Origin: Flavobacterium sp.
GTDB lineage: Bacteria > Bacteroidota > Bacteroidia > Flavobacteriales > Flavobacteriaceae
DNA length: 64,000 nucleotides
Direction of reading: 5' to 3'
NCBI GenBank assembly: GCA_016787805.1
Contig: JAEUTY010000001.1
Location: forward strand, 172,702 to 236,701
Below the pieces are notes generated by a model. The model was not told the origin of the DNA and ran no database searches. It worked only from the letters and a program-made list of their open reading frames with translations. Within the stretch, counting starts at the first letter, position 1, and each line of letters starts with the position of its first letter. Position numbers and translations under genes: made by a program. Of the stretch, positions 46,751-55,522 are shown piece after piece.

Positions 46751-46780
46751 TTGCGTAGTTTTAAGAAATCGTTATTTTTA
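46751..46780 (+). promoter_or_regulatory. Promoter of cphB, possibly leaderless
   Basis: TTG (46751-46753), a 19-nt spacer and TATTTTTA (46773-46780) fit the consensus apart from the last base. The ATG begins only 4 nt after the box. With the usual distance from box to start of transcription, the message would begin at or next to the start codon. Confidence 0.5.
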
Positions 46781-46784
46781 CCGC

Positions 46785-47657
46785 ATGGAAATTAAAGGAA
46801 AACTCATAATCATTGGTGGTGCTGTAGACAAAGGCAGTTTTAGCGAAACCAATTTAGATAGAAATGCACCCAAGAATTTGAACTTTTTTGAGGAAGGCAT
46901 TTTAAAACGCATTATTAAGGAATCAAAAAATAAAGAATTATCTCGAATTGAAGTGATTACTACCGCTTCAAAAATCCCTAGAGAAATTGGTCCAGAATAC
47001 GTCAAAGCGTTCAGTTATTTGGGTGCTGACAATGTAGATGTTTTGCATATTGAGCGCAGAGAACAAGCTTCTGAAACTGAAGTTTTGGAGCGTTTAAGAG
47101 CGGCTGATGTGGTGATGTTTACAGGTGGTGATCAGTTGCGTTTAACATCGATTTTGGGCGGAACACCATTGGACGAATTGTTGATTGACAAATACCGCAA
47201 TGAAGAATTTATTTACGCTGGAACTTCGGCTGGAGCAGCTGCGGCTTCTAATAATATGATTTACCAAGGAAGTAGTCACGAAGCTTTGTTGAAAGGAGAA
47301 GTGAAAATTACGTCTGGTTTGGGATTGATTCATGATGTAATTATCGATACGCATTTTGTGCAACGTGGACGCATTGGACGTTTGTTTCAAGCGGTTGTAG
47401 GCAATCCGAAAGTGTTGGGAATTGGTTTGGGAGAAGACACAGGCTTGTTGATTACCAATGGTCGTCAGATGGAAGCGATTGGCTCTGGACTGGTGATTTT
47501 GGTGGATGGAAGAGAAGTGAAAGACACCAATTTGACACAAGTAGAATTAGGTCAGCCGATTTCAATTAATCATTTGGTTACCCATGTAATGAGCAAAAAT
47601 GATACGTTCGACTTGGATACGTTTAAAATGACGATTAAATCTTCGCAATACGTTTAA
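46785..47657 (+). CDS. cphB: Cyanophycinase
   Basis: 290 residues from the ATG at 46785 (MEIKGKLIIIGGAVDKG), which is the usual family N-terminus; a longer frame upstream lies in the promoter. The S51-type serine peptidase core has the nucleophile in AGTSAGAAAAS and the GGDQLRLTSIL loop. It splits cyanophycin to beta-Asp-Arg dipeptides. It is divergent from cphA and followed 90 nt later by an isoaspartyl peptidase gene that would finish breakdown to free Asp and Arg. No signal peptide, so it is the intracellular form. Confidence 0.95.
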   Translation: MEIKGKLIIIGGAVDKGSFSETNLDRNAPKNLNFFEEGILKRIIKESKNKELSRIEVITTASKIPREIGPEYVKAFSYLGADNVDVLHIERREQASETEVLERLRAADVVMFTGGDQLRLTSILGGTPLDELLIDKYRNEEFIYAGTSAGAAAASNNMIYQGSSHEALLKGEVKITSGLGLIHDVIIDTHFVQRGRIGRLFQAVVGNPKVLGIGLGEDTGLLITNGRQMEAIGSGLVILVDGREVKDTNLTQVELGQPISINHLVTHVMSKNDTFDLDTFKMTIKSSQYV

Positions 47658-47659
47658 AA

Positions 47660-47735
47660 GATTATAAGATTATAAGATTTCAGGCATTAAAATATCTTAC
47701 AGTCTTAAAGTCTTACAGTCTTAACAGTCACAAAA
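47660..47735. repeat. Low-complexity tract of ATTATAAG and TTACAGTC units
   Basis: Three AAGATTAT iterations are followed by three to four CTTACAGT / CTTAAAGT iterations, which are partly complementary (TAAGAT with ATCTTA). It lies between cphB and the isoaspartyl peptidase gene, within the presumed transcript. Confidence 0.6.
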
Positions 47736-47747
47736 TCAAAAAATCAA

Positions 47748-48590
47748 ATGAAACTAATCATTCACGGAGGTTTCTTCTCTGAATCTTCGACCAACCATGA
47801 AACCAAAGTCGCCAAGCAAGAAGCGTTGTTGCGCATTGCGAAGGATTCATATAACTATTTGCAAACGCATTCGGCTGTAGAAACAGTAGTGTACGCCGTT
47901 TCGTTGTTGGAAGATGATGAATTGTTTAACGCTGGAATTGGTTCGCAGATACAAAGCGATGGAAAAATTAGAATGAGTGCCTCGTTGATGGATGGTGCGA
48001 CTGAGAAATTCAGTGGTGTGATTAATATTGAAGACGTTAAAAACCCGATTCAAGTAGCACAAGTTTTGATGAAGGTTGACGATCGCGTTTTGGGTGGAAG
48101 TGGCGCAACCAATTTTGCAAGACAACACGGATTTGAAGTGTTTTCAACTGAAATTCCGCAACGACGCAAAGAATATGAAGACAAATTAGCTGCAACTGGA
48201 ACCGGAACAGTAGGTTGTGTAGCTTTGGATGCAAACGGAAATTTGGCTGCCGCAACTTCAACAGGAGGAAAAGGATTTGAGATTCCGGGACGTATTTCGG
48301 ATTCGGCTACTGTAGCTGGAAATTATGTGAATCAACATTGTGGTGTGAGTTTGACTGGCGTTGGTGAAGATATTGTAAGTGGTGCAGTAGCAACCAAAAT
48401 TGTGACTCGAGTAACCGATGGATTTACTTTAGAAAAAGCTTTTGAAAAAACTTTTGCCGAATTGAAACCTTATGATGGTTTTGCTGGCGCAATTGCGATT
48501 GATAAAAACGGAAATATGTTTCACTTAGACTCTCATCCGAGTATGGTTTTTGCGAGTTTTGATGGTGAGAACGAAGAGGTTTTTGTGTAA
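47748..48590 (+). CDS. iaaA: Isoaspartyl peptidase/L-asparaginase (plant type)
   Basis: 280 residues. Ntn-hydrolase of the asparaginase 2 family: the proenzyme cleaves itself before Thr154 in GTGTVGCVAL, which then is the nucleophile. GRISDSATVAG and TGVGEDIVSG are the substrate-binding loops. It hydrolyses beta-aspartyl dipeptides, so it can turn the cyanophycinase product beta-Asp-Arg into Asp and Arg. Position after cphB supports that role. It is shorter than E. coli IaaA (321 residues) but has all core motifs. Confidence 0.92.
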   Translation: MKLIIHGGFFSESSTNHETKVAKQEALLRIAKDSYNYLQTHSAVETVVYAVSLLEDDELFNAGIGSQIQSDGKIRMSASLMDGATEKFSGVINIEDVKNPIQVAQVLMKVDDRVLGGSGATNFARQHGFEVFSTEIPQRRKEYEDKLAATGTGTVGCVALDANGNLAAATSTGGKGFEIPGRISDSATVAGNYVNQHCGVSLTGVGEDIVSGAVATKIVTRVTDGFTLEKAFEKTFAELKPYDGFAGAIAIDKNGNMFHLDSHPSMVFASFDGENEEVFV

Positions 48591-48607
48591 GATGTATCCT
48601 TATAAAG

Positions 48608-48648
48608 CAAGACCTGACAGGTTTTAAAAACCAGTCAGGTCTTTTTTT
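48608..48648 (+). terminator. Terminator after the cyanophycin breakdown genes
   Basis: AAGACCTGAC-A-GGTTTT / AAAACC-A-GTCAGGTCTT stem with a single A-A mismatch, then seven T. The GACCTGACAGGT stem is a form seen repeatedly as terminator-type repeat in this genus. Confidence 0.9.
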
Positions 48649-48661
48649 ATGTAAAAAACAC

Positions 48662-50092
48662 TTATCGTTTGATAACTTTAGTTGTAAAACTGTTGCTTTC
48701 AGAAGTAATTGTGATAAAGTACATTCCGCTGGCTTGTTGTGATAAATCAATAGAATCAGAATTTGTACCGCTCGTTTTATCCATTTTACTTGATGAAATG
48801 GTTTGACCTTGAATAGTGGTAACGGTTAGGCTTACTTTTTCAGCATTTTCTAACGTATAATTGATGTTTACGATGTCGTTGGTTGGGTTGGGATAAATAC
48901 TGATGGTATTTTCTTGTAAAGAAACGGTTTCATTTCCGAGAGTTGAACTTGGGCAACTGATTGACTGAAGCGTATTCATTGCTACCCAAGTACCGATTCC
49001 GAGTTGACCTTCCATTCCACGACCCGCAGACCAAACACCAGTTGAGGTCTCCATTGCTAATGAATGAAGGTCACCAGCCGAGATTAAAAACCAGTTGTTG
49101 CTTGTTCCTACTTGGTTCAGTGTATTGGTGTTGGTATTGTTCCCTAAGGCCAACTGCCCACTATTATTTAAACCGCCTGACCAAAGCGTGTTGTCGTTTT
49201 TGATGGCTAACGAGAAGTTATTTCCAGCCGAGATGGCGATGTATTGCGTTACCGTTCCTGCTCCGCTGAAACTAATTGGAATCATAGTGTTGGAAGCCGT
49301 ATTGGTTCCATCGCACAATTGGCCGTTGGTATTGTTCCCGAAAGTGTATAAAATTCCGTTAGTATCTAAAGCCATACTATGATCCCAACCAGCCGAAATT
49401 TCTGTCCAGTTGTTGGCTGATGAAACCACAATTGGAACTAAACTATTGGTATTGGTTCCGTTTCCGAATTGTCCGAAAGTGTTATCGCCCCAAGCGTAGA
49501 TAAATCCGGCATTATCGATAGCCAAAGCATGTTGGTTGCCTGCGTCGATTTTGACCCAATTGGAAGCTATTCCGACTTGAATCGGAAGGTTTTGATCGAT
49601 AGTATTGTTGATGCCTAATTGTCCCATGTTGTTTAAGCCAAATGACCATAAAGTTCCGTTGGTTTTGATGGCCAAACTAAAGCGATTTCCAGCCGAAACG
49701 ATGAGCCAATCGGTTGCGGTTCCCACTTGTGTTACATTGGCTGTGGCTGAATTGAAAACACCATTTCCGAGTTGACCGAATTGACCATTGCCCCATGACC
49801 AAAGTGTACCGTTGGTTTTTACAGCTAATGAATGTACATTTCCAGCCGAAACCGTTGCCCAATCGTTGGCAGTGCCAATTTGAACTGGAAGATTTTGGTT
49901 GGCCAAGTTACCAATTCCCAAACCCAATTTGTTGCTGTTTTGTCCCCAACCCCAAAGCGTTCCATCGGTTTTGATTCCGAGTGAGAAATTTTCTCCTGCT
50001 GAAACCATTCGCCAGCAAGCTGTTCCAGATTGAGAGAATGCATTTGTTACAAAGAACAAAGTGATAACGAGTAATTGTAATTTTGTTTTCAT
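48662..50092 (-). CDS. RCC1-repeat T9SS-exported protein
   Basis: 476 residues. Signal peptide 1-20. About seven RCC1-like repeats (about 30-390) share the pattern W..VSAG..HSLA.K..GTLW.WG.N..GQLG, building a beta-propeller. The C-terminal 75 residues (SIYPNPTNDIVNI ... GMYFITITSES...KVIKR) form a T9SS type A sorting domain, so the protein is exported and cut or anchored at the surface. Binding partner unknown. Upstream at about 50130-50160 the minus strand reads AAAAAGTAGGGTAACAAATC, a possible regulatory element. Confidence 0.88.
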   Translation of the reverse strand: MKTKLQLLVITLFFVTNAFSQSGTACWRMVSAGENFSLGIKTDGTLWGWGQNSNKLGLGIGNLANQNLPVQIGTANDWATVSAGNVHSLAVKTNGTLWSWGNGQFGQLGNGVFNSATANVTQVGTATDWLIVSAGNRFSLAIKTNGTLWSFGLNNMGQLGINNTIDQNLPIQVGIASNWVKIDAGNQHALAIDNAGFIYAWGDNTFGQFGNGTNTNSLVPIVVSSANNWTEISAGWDHSMALDTNGILYTFGNNTNGQLCDGTNTASNTMIPISFSGAGTVTQYIAISAGNNFSLAIKNDNTLWSGGLNNSGQLALGNNTNTNTLNQVGTSNNWFLISAGDLHSLAMETSTGVWSAGRGMEGQLGIGTWVAMNTLQSISCPSSTLGNETVSLQENTISIYPNPTNDIVNINYTLENAEKVSLTVTTIQGQTISSSKMDKTSGTNSDSIDLSQQASGMYFITITSESNSFTTKVIKR

Positions 50093-50167
50093 GACATATA
50101 GTTTTAAAGGTTAATTCAACTATATATCAATTGACGTTTTGATTTGTTACCCTACTTTTTATTTTTT

Positions 50168-50944
50168 TTAATTATTATTTGAAACGATGTATTGTTGCAC
50201 CTTATTTAACAAGCTATTGTCAAGGTTTGAAGCGCCACCCATAAGCCAATACACACCTTGATTGCCCAATTTGGGTTCAGAAGCCATGATCCAAGCTTTA
50301 ACAATGGGTTGGTTGGGCGTTTGACTGTTCCAAGTACCTTCAAAGGAGCTAGGGTTATTGGTGTAGTCTAATTTATATGGGAAAATATGACCACTTTGGT
50401 CTTGCGTCATCAAATAGATATTAAAATCGGTTGGCGGCCAATTTGAACCAGAAGCAATTTTGCAACCACACATCATGGTTACTTCGGCAGAAGCCGATAA
50501 TTGATTGCCAGTTAAATTGGCCGTCACATTCCCAATGCAAAGACCTGGAATTTCAACTACAATTCCCTCTGGAGTTAAGTAAGTTCCGATGTTTACTCCA
50601 GGAAAAACGGTTATTTCGGTGTAAGTTGCTCTCACTTGATTCAAATACTTCATGGGGCCGAAAACAACTACCAAAAAAGTGGTCGGCTCGTTGATGTCGA
50701 CAGTGAAAACAGCATTTACTGTAGTGTTATCTGTAGCATAAGGTTGGCTTCGGGAAATAGGTTCCATTAAACTGGCTGGACCAGCATCGGCATTAGCTGT
50801 GCTTACTACTTTGGCACTGATGATGTTGTGATTATTAGGATTGAGCAAAGCAATAATCGCACTCACACCACTTGTGTTTGCGGCGTCTGGGCCGAGGTAT
50901 TTGCCACCACGTGCAGCAGGACGAATTAAAACGGTAGTTTTCAT
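50168..50944 (-). CDS. Uncharacterised 258-residue protein without signal peptide
   Basis: Family not recognised. It begins MKTTVLIRPAARGGKYLGPDA with no signal peptide or membrane helix. The composition and the alternating hydrophobic pattern (VNAVFTVDINEPTTFLVVVFGP; NVTANLTGNQLSASAEVTMMCGCK) suggest a mostly beta protein with two parts (about 1-130 and 145-240). Notable Cys residues are the CGC in the middle. Its promoter carries the same operator and spacing as the collar operon and the 44-residue protein gene, so it is a probable member of the same regulon (inference). Confidence 0.65.
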   Translation of the reverse strand: MKTTVLIRPAARGGKYLGPDAANTSGVSAIIALLNPNNHNIISAKVVSTANADAGPASLMEPISRSQPYATDNTTVNAVFTVDINEPTTFLVVVFGPMKYLNQVRATYTEITVFPGVNIGTYLTPEGIVVEIPGLCIGNVTANLTGNQLSASAEVTMMCGCKIASGSNWPPTDFNIYLMTQDQSGHIFPYKLDYTNNPSSFEGTWNSQTPNQPIVKAWIMASEPKLGNQGVYWLMGGASNLDNSLLNKVQQYIVSNNN

Positions 50945-50969
50945 GTTGGTTAGATTATTTGTTGAATGC

Positions 50970-51022
50970 TAAAAATAATAACAATAACTTTTGCTTGAAT
51001 AAGTAGTTTTACGTGTTTTTGG
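50970..51022 (-). promoter_or_regulatory. Promoter of the 258-residue protein with candidate operator, site 4
   Basis: Minus strand: CCAAAAACACGTAAAACTAC (51022-51003) contains ACGTA-AAAC-TACTT, centre 51007.5. TATTTTTA begins at 50977, 30.5 nt from the centre, the same spacing as sites 2 and 3. Sixteen bases (TTTTACGTGTTTTTGG on the plus strand) are identical to site 2. Confidence 0.6.
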
Positions 51023-51075
51023 TTTGGCAACGTGAAAATGACTAAGAAACATTCTGATAAAAAGCAAAATAGCTT

Positions 51076-51155
51076 GATTAGCCCCGATCCCGTTTTAAAA
51101 AACGGGACAAGAAGCGGGACGAGTAGTGTAAGAAAGAAGAATAACTGCTTCTAGA
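51076..51155 (+). repeat. Interspersed Flavobacterium-type repeat, copy B
   Basis: It begins GATTAGCCCCGAT, then a perfect hairpin TCCCGTTTT/AAAACGGGA (51088-51107), then GAAGCGGGACGAG. The following stretch (AAGAATAACTGCTTCT) resembles that after copy C. No gene lies within. Confidence 0.65.
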
Positions 51156-51161
51156 ATAAAA

Positions 51162-52004
51162 TTAGGAATACAAGACCATTTCGAATTGTTCTACCGTGGT
51201 TGATAAACCAATTTTTTGCAAGAAAGCAATGGTTTCGTTATCGTTAGAATCGATATTGATTAAGGAAACTTCTGCGGTTGGATTTTGTTGTTGAACCTCG
51301 TAAAACAACTGATGTCCAATGCCCGATTGGCGAAAATTTTTAGCCACGCCAAATTGCTTAATTCGGCTGGTTGATTTGGCATAAATTAGATATCCCAGTA
51401 ATCCGTTTTCAGAAAAAGCGCCCAAAAAAGCATGAGATTTTCTGTCTCTGTTGATGGAAGAAAAAGTATTTTGATAAGTGGGTTGATGGTTCCAAAATGC
51501 TTCAAATAACGTTTCACTACCAAATTCAAATTCGAATATTTTGCAGGCTGAAGGATGTTTGGGTGTTTGGATAAAACCTTTAAAGCAACTTACTTTTTTG
51601 GTAATTTGATAGCCAATTTTTTGATAAACGTGTAGTGCTTTTTGGTTTTCGGTGATGACTTCGAGTTGGTGTTTGTGAATGTTGTTTTTATGCAATGACG
51701 AAAGTAAATAATCATACATTTTTTGTGGCAAATGTTGCCCTCTGAATTCGGGAATAACACCAGTTCCAGCATTGTAGGAAATCAATTCATTGTTTTTAGA
51801 GTCGATGCCGGTCAATATAAAAGCCACAAGTTGGTTTTCTACAAAAACACCTACTGAATGCTCGAGAAAAATGTGATCGGATTTGATTTTACTTTGCAAC
51901 GATTCTTCGGTAAATTGAATAGGAATGAAATAATCAGAAAAAGCTTGGTTAAAAACCGTCATTATTTCGGAAATAGAAGCTGAAGTAAGCGATTGGATTT
52001 TCAT
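51162..52004 (-). CDS. GNAT acetyltransferase with two GNAT domains
   Basis: 280 residues. The first GNAT domain (about 1-140) has acetyl-CoA loop GVIPEFRGQHLPQKMYDYLL and end VYQKIGYQ. The second (about 165-280) has GVAKNFRQSGIGHQLFYEV and FLQKIGL. It probably acetylates an amine of a small molecule or protein; the substrate is unknown. Three nt separate it from the stop of the upstream outer-membrane receptor gene, so they share a transcript. Confidence 0.85.
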   Translation of the reverse strand: MKIQSLTSASISEIMTVFNQAFSDYFIPIQFTEESLQSKIKSDHIFLEHSVGVFVENQLVAFILTGIDSKNNELISYNAGTGVIPEFRGQHLPQKMYDYLLSSLHKNNIHKHQLEVITENQKALHVYQKIGYQITKKVSCFKGFIQTPKHPSACKIFEFEFGSETLFEAFWNHQPTYQNTFSSINRDRKSHAFLGAFSENGLLGYLIYAKSTSRIKQFGVAKNFRQSGIGHQLFYEVQQQNPTAEVSLINIDSNDNETIAFLQKIGLSTTVEQFEMVLYS

Positions 52005-52007
52005 AAA

Positions 52008-54467
52008 TTATACTTTTACGCGATTTTGTTCGCTTTCAGAACCCGTTCCGTTGTATTTGGTTTTATTACTGGTGTTTTTGCCAAATCGATACGAAAAACC
52101 AACCGTCAGAATGCGCGTATCTCTTGGGCCGTACCAATTGGCTTCGGTTGTGCCTAAATTATTGATGGTTCCTCGAATGCGATTGGTGAAAAATACATCG
52201 CTCAAGTTGAATTTAAGCGTTCCTATGTCTTTCAGAATTTTCTTTTGACAACCCATAGAAACAAAACCAAAATCGCCAATAGTAAATTGCGCATCGATAG
52301 AATTTGTTATGTATTGCCCACTAATTTCGCCACTCCATTTTTTGGAAAATTGTATTGCGTTTGTAGCATTGATAAACCAATACGTTCCTTTGGAATTGAG
52401 CGTTTGATCGTACAATTGGCTTTTGTAATTGGAATAATTAACCTCAGAATACACAATGGTTGTGAGCCATTTCACTGGTTTAAACTGACTTTGAACCGAT
52501 AATGTATATTGATTGCTCTTGCCAATGTTGTTGGGACGACTGTAGTAAATTTCATCCACAATTTCGATGGTTTCTTTGATTTCGTCTTTGCCATAGCTAT
52601 ACGAAAAACTAGTTGAAAGCAGTTCAGTGTAATTGTAAGTCAACGAAAAATTATGTCCGAAAGTAGGCTTCAAAAACGGATTTCCTTCATAAAGGGTAAA
52701 CTGATCTAGCGGACTTGAAAACGGATTTAAGTCTTTGTAAAACGGACGTTCTACTCTTTTTCCATACGAAATGTTGATGGTTTTAGTGGCCAAGCTGTCA
52801 ATTTTATAACTTACATAAGCTGTTGGAAAGAACGAATTGTAATTGTTTCGGAACTCAGAATACGGTTTGCCACCAGCGTTTCCTAATTGTTTGCCTTTGA
52901 GTTGTGTATCTTCAAAACGTAAACCTGCTTGAATGTCGATTTTTTTGAATGATTTAGAATAATTTACGTAGGCTGCACTGATGATTTCATCATAAAAAAA
53001 GTGGTTGCTTAAATCGTAATTAGGAGTTGTACTATTATTTTCGGTTTTGGTATAAACTGCGTCATTGTCGGTTTTGGTTGAACTCACTTTTGCGCCAAAA
53101 TCGAGTTTAGCATCATTTTTTAAAGGCGTTGTATAATCACTTTTTGCGGCATAAATGGTAATTTTTGAAGGAAGATGACCGTTTTGAATGTCATTACTCG
53201 AATTTGGACCAACCAAATCAACAATTGCGTTTTTGTACAATTGATTAATCGTTGAAAAATAAGTAACATAATCAAAATCAATAGTTAATAGTTTTTCGGG
53301 TTGAGTAAATTGATGACGAAAGTTAAGTGTAAGTGTTCCGTTTTTAAAGGAAACATCTTCATTGTTGTCTGCCGTTACAATTTTTTCTACAACACCGTTT
53401 TCATTTTTGAATGTAGCATAATTGTAACGCGGGTTTTTATTCGGATTACTCAATCCTTTGGCCACAATTCCGATGGTACTTTTTTCGGAAAGATAATAAT
53501 CAAAACCAATGCGTGCATTATACGATTGGCGATTGGCTTTTAGATACGTATTTTGTTCGAAACTAGAGTTTAAACTTCCATCATCGTTTTTAAAACGGCG
53601 CTCGATGGTTAAATCGTGATACGTTTCGGCATTGCTGTAACTCAAATTAGAAAAAACCGCAAATTTTGGAGCATTAAAGTTGAGGTTGGCGTTGTCCATA
53701 GTTCGCGCGTATTTTCCTTGACCATAATTCAAACTAACATTTCCGTTAAAACCTTTGAGTTTGCTTCTTTTGGTAACAATATTGATGATTCCGCCATTGC
53801 CCGATGCTTCGTATTTGGCGGGCGGATTGGTCATGATTTCCACTTGTTTGATGGCGTTAGAAGGCAACGATTTTAGATAATTTTCGAGTTCACTTCCCGT
53901 TAAATAGGTGGGTTTGTCATCTATAAAAATGGTAACTCCCGATTTTCCTCGCAGTTTTACGTTACCATTTTCGTCAACAGTAACGCCAGGTGATTTGGAT
54001 AAAACGTCTAAAGCATTGCCACCAGTATTCGAAATTAAAGCCTCTGGATTTACAATGGTTTTATCTACTTTTTGAACTACAAAAGGCACTTTTTTCTCCA
54101 CTTTGACTTCATTGAGTAGAATGGTTTCTTTCTTTTTTAAACTGATTTTAGGAAGCTCAATCACTGCATTTTGTTCGGTTACAACAATTGAGTTGCTTGT
54201 ATAATCTTCAAATTCACTTCCAGAGATGGATACCAAATAAGACGAAGATGCCAATTCAGCAAAAACAAAACTACCATCGTTTTCTGTAAGTTCAGTTTTT
54301 GCAATGGTAGTTCCGTCGTTTTGTAATAAAGTGACTAAAACAGCGGCAAGTTGTTTACCACTTGAATCTGTAATAGAACCTTTGATAATGCCTTTGTTTT
54401 GTGCATTTGTAAGTATTGAAAATAAGACAAAGATGAATGTCCACCCTTTTTGGTTTGGTAATTTCAT
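52008..54467 (-). CDS. TonB-dependent-receptor-like outer-membrane beta-barrel protein
   Basis: 819 residues. Signal peptide 1-22. A carboxypeptidase-regulatory-like domain (about 25-110, IKGSITDSSGKQLAAVLVTL) is followed by a plug-like domain (about 125-225, GGNALDVLSKSPGVTVDENGNVKLRG) and a large beta-barrel of the OMP_b-brl_3 type. The C-terminus (FSYRFGKN then a polar tail) is not the classical aromatic end. No SusD partner is beside it, so it is not a standard SusCD pair. Substrate unknown. Confidence 0.88.
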   Translation of the reverse strand: MKLPNQKGWTFIFVLFSILTNAQNKGIIKGSITDSSGKQLAAVLVTLLQNDGTTIAKTELTENDGSFVFAELASSSYLVSISGSEFEDYTSNSIVVTEQNAVIELPKISLKKKETILLNEVKVEKKVPFVVQKVDKTIVNPEALISNTGGNALDVLSKSPGVTVDENGNVKLRGKSGVTIFIDDKPTYLTGSELENYLKSLPSNAIKQVEIMTNPPAKYEASGNGGIINIVTKRSKLKGFNGNVSLNYGQGKYARTMDNANLNFNAPKFAVFSNLSYSNAETYHDLTIERRFKNDDGSLNSSFEQNTYLKANRQSYNARIGFDYYLSEKSTIGIVAKGLSNPNKNPRYNYATFKNENGVVEKIVTADNNEDVSFKNGTLTLNFRHQFTQPEKLLTIDFDYVTYFSTINQLYKNAIVDLVGPNSSNDIQNGHLPSKITIYAAKSDYTTPLKNDAKLDFGAKVSSTKTDNDAVYTKTENNSTTPNYDLSNHFFYDEIISAAYVNYSKSFKKIDIQAGLRFEDTQLKGKQLGNAGGKPYSEFRNNYNSFFPTAYVSYKIDSLATKTINISYGKRVERPFYKDLNPFSSPLDQFTLYEGNPFLKPTFGHNFSLTYNYTELLSTSFSYSYGKDEIKETIEIVDEIYYSRPNNIGKSNQYTLSVQSQFKPVKWLTTIVYSEVNYSNYKSQLYDQTLNSKGTYWFINATNAIQFSKKWSGEISGQYITNSIDAQFTIGDFGFVSMGCQKKILKDIGTLKFNLSDVFFTNRIRGTINNLGTTEANWYGPRDTRILTVGFSYRFGKNTSNKTKYNGTGSESEQNRVKV

Positions 54468-54519
54468 AGCGATTTTTGATTGATGATTACCAATGTTAGT
54501 GTGGTACAGTTGAATTTTG

Positions 54520-55041
54520 TTACAATAATGGATAATAACGTTCTTTCAATATATTGAAATGCCAACGTTGATGGCCTGCCATACAAAATGCCATAGACAA
54601 AACAGAATACGAAGCACCAGTGTAACCTTTTCCTTCCAATTGAAGCATTTCGGGAGTAAACGAGCGGTACAATGCGATAAGGTTTTTACGAACCAAGATC
54701 AATTCTTCTACCAAATCATTCACAGTTCGGCGATTAGCAAAAGCATTTTTAGCATAACTATCTTCGTCAAATCCGAGCATTTGTTGTGGATCTTTTCGGG
54801 CAAAAGCTGTCATTCGATAGGCAAAAACGCGTTCGGTGTCAATGATGTGTTGTAACATATCTTTGATGCTCCATTTTCCAGGAGCATAAACGGTTTCGCC
54901 AAGCGCTTTCCATTTGTCAATTGGAGCGTTTTGTAATTCGTTTAAACTAATTTCAAGGGCTTGCATATACGTTACATCGTCGGTAAGATTGATGTATCGA
55001 TCAAAATACTCGGGCATTCGTTGGATGTCGGATTTTTTCAT
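54520..55041 (-). CDS. DinB-family protein
   Basis: 173 residues, four-helix bundle of the DinB/YfiT type. Metal-binding histidines are expected at MLQHIIDTERVFAYR and at MAGHQRWHFNIL; all three positions are present. Members are thiol- or metal-dependent transferases of unknown substrate. It stands 27 nt after the stop of the upstream acetyltransferase gene on the same strand. Confidence 0.88.
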   Translation of the reverse strand: MKKSDIQRMPEYFDRYINLTDDVTYMQALEISLNELQNAPIDKWKALGETVYAPGKWSIKDMLQHIIDTERVFAYRMTAFARKDPQQMLGFDEDSYAKNAFANRRTVNDLVEELILVRKNLIALYRSFTPEMLQLEGKGYTGASYSVLSMAFCMAGHQRWHFNILKERYYPLL

Positions 55042-55067
55042 ATTGTTATTTATTAATGTTTTGACTT

Positions 55068-55520
55068 TTAAAAATGAGTTAAATACATGCGTAATTTTTC
55101 TTTAGATGTAGCGCCGATTCGATAGTAAAATTTGATGGCTCTTTCGTTGAACTGTGGTGTTTGCCATTGTATAATGGTGCAATTATTTTCTTTTGCAGCC
55201 TTTTTTATTTGATGCACCAATGCCTCACCAATGCCAAATCCGCGAGCAAAATCGCGAAGAAAAAGACAATCCATGTGCGTGTAGAGTTCGGCATCCCAAG
55301 TTGAAAATTCAAACGAATAAGTAGCGTAACCCAAAATTTGATTTTCTGATTCAGCCATTAAACAATATGCTCTTGGGTTTTTGCCAAACAACAATTGGGT
55401 TAGTTTTTCTGCTTTTCCTTCCGATGAAAACGATGCTTGTTCGTAAGCAGCATGTTCGGCACACAGTTGTATAATTTCGTTGATGTCTGAAAGTTTAGCT
55501 TTGCGAATAGAATAGTTCAT
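55068..55520 (-). CDS. GNAT N-acetyltransferase
   Basis: 150 residues, a single GNAT domain. The N-terminus IRKAKLSDINEIIQLC is followed by LFLRDFARGFGIGEALVHQI, the acetyl-CoA loop, and FNERAIKFYYRIGA. It resembles diamine or small-molecule acetyltransferases, substrate not known. Only 2 nt separate it from the M1-family gene upstream. Confidence 0.88.
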   Translation of the reverse strand: MNYSIRKAKLSDINEIIQLCAEHAAYEQASFSSEGKAEKLTQLLFGKNPRAYCLMAESENQILGYATYSFEFSTWDAELYTHMDCLFLRDFARGFGIGEALVHQIKKAAKENNCTIIQWQTPQFNERAIKFYYRIGATSKEKLRMYLTHF

Positions 55521-55522
55521 TT

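Larger units (their letters stand above)
46413..46784. other. Intergenic region between cphA and cphB, 372 nt, no gene
   Basis: It holds a low-complexity repeat tract (about 46553-46695) and the cphB promoter at its right end. The part next to cphA is AT-rich without a clear TAnnTTTG box. No protein-like frame is seen. Confidence 0.6.

Noticed and set aside
46553-47735. CRISPR array
   Set aside because: Units are 6-10 nt, degenerate and without spacers, and no cas gene is near.
52008-54467. SusC of a polysaccharide utilisation locus
   Set aside because: No SusD gene, glycoside hydrolase or sugar-type regulator lies beside it, and the barrel type differs.
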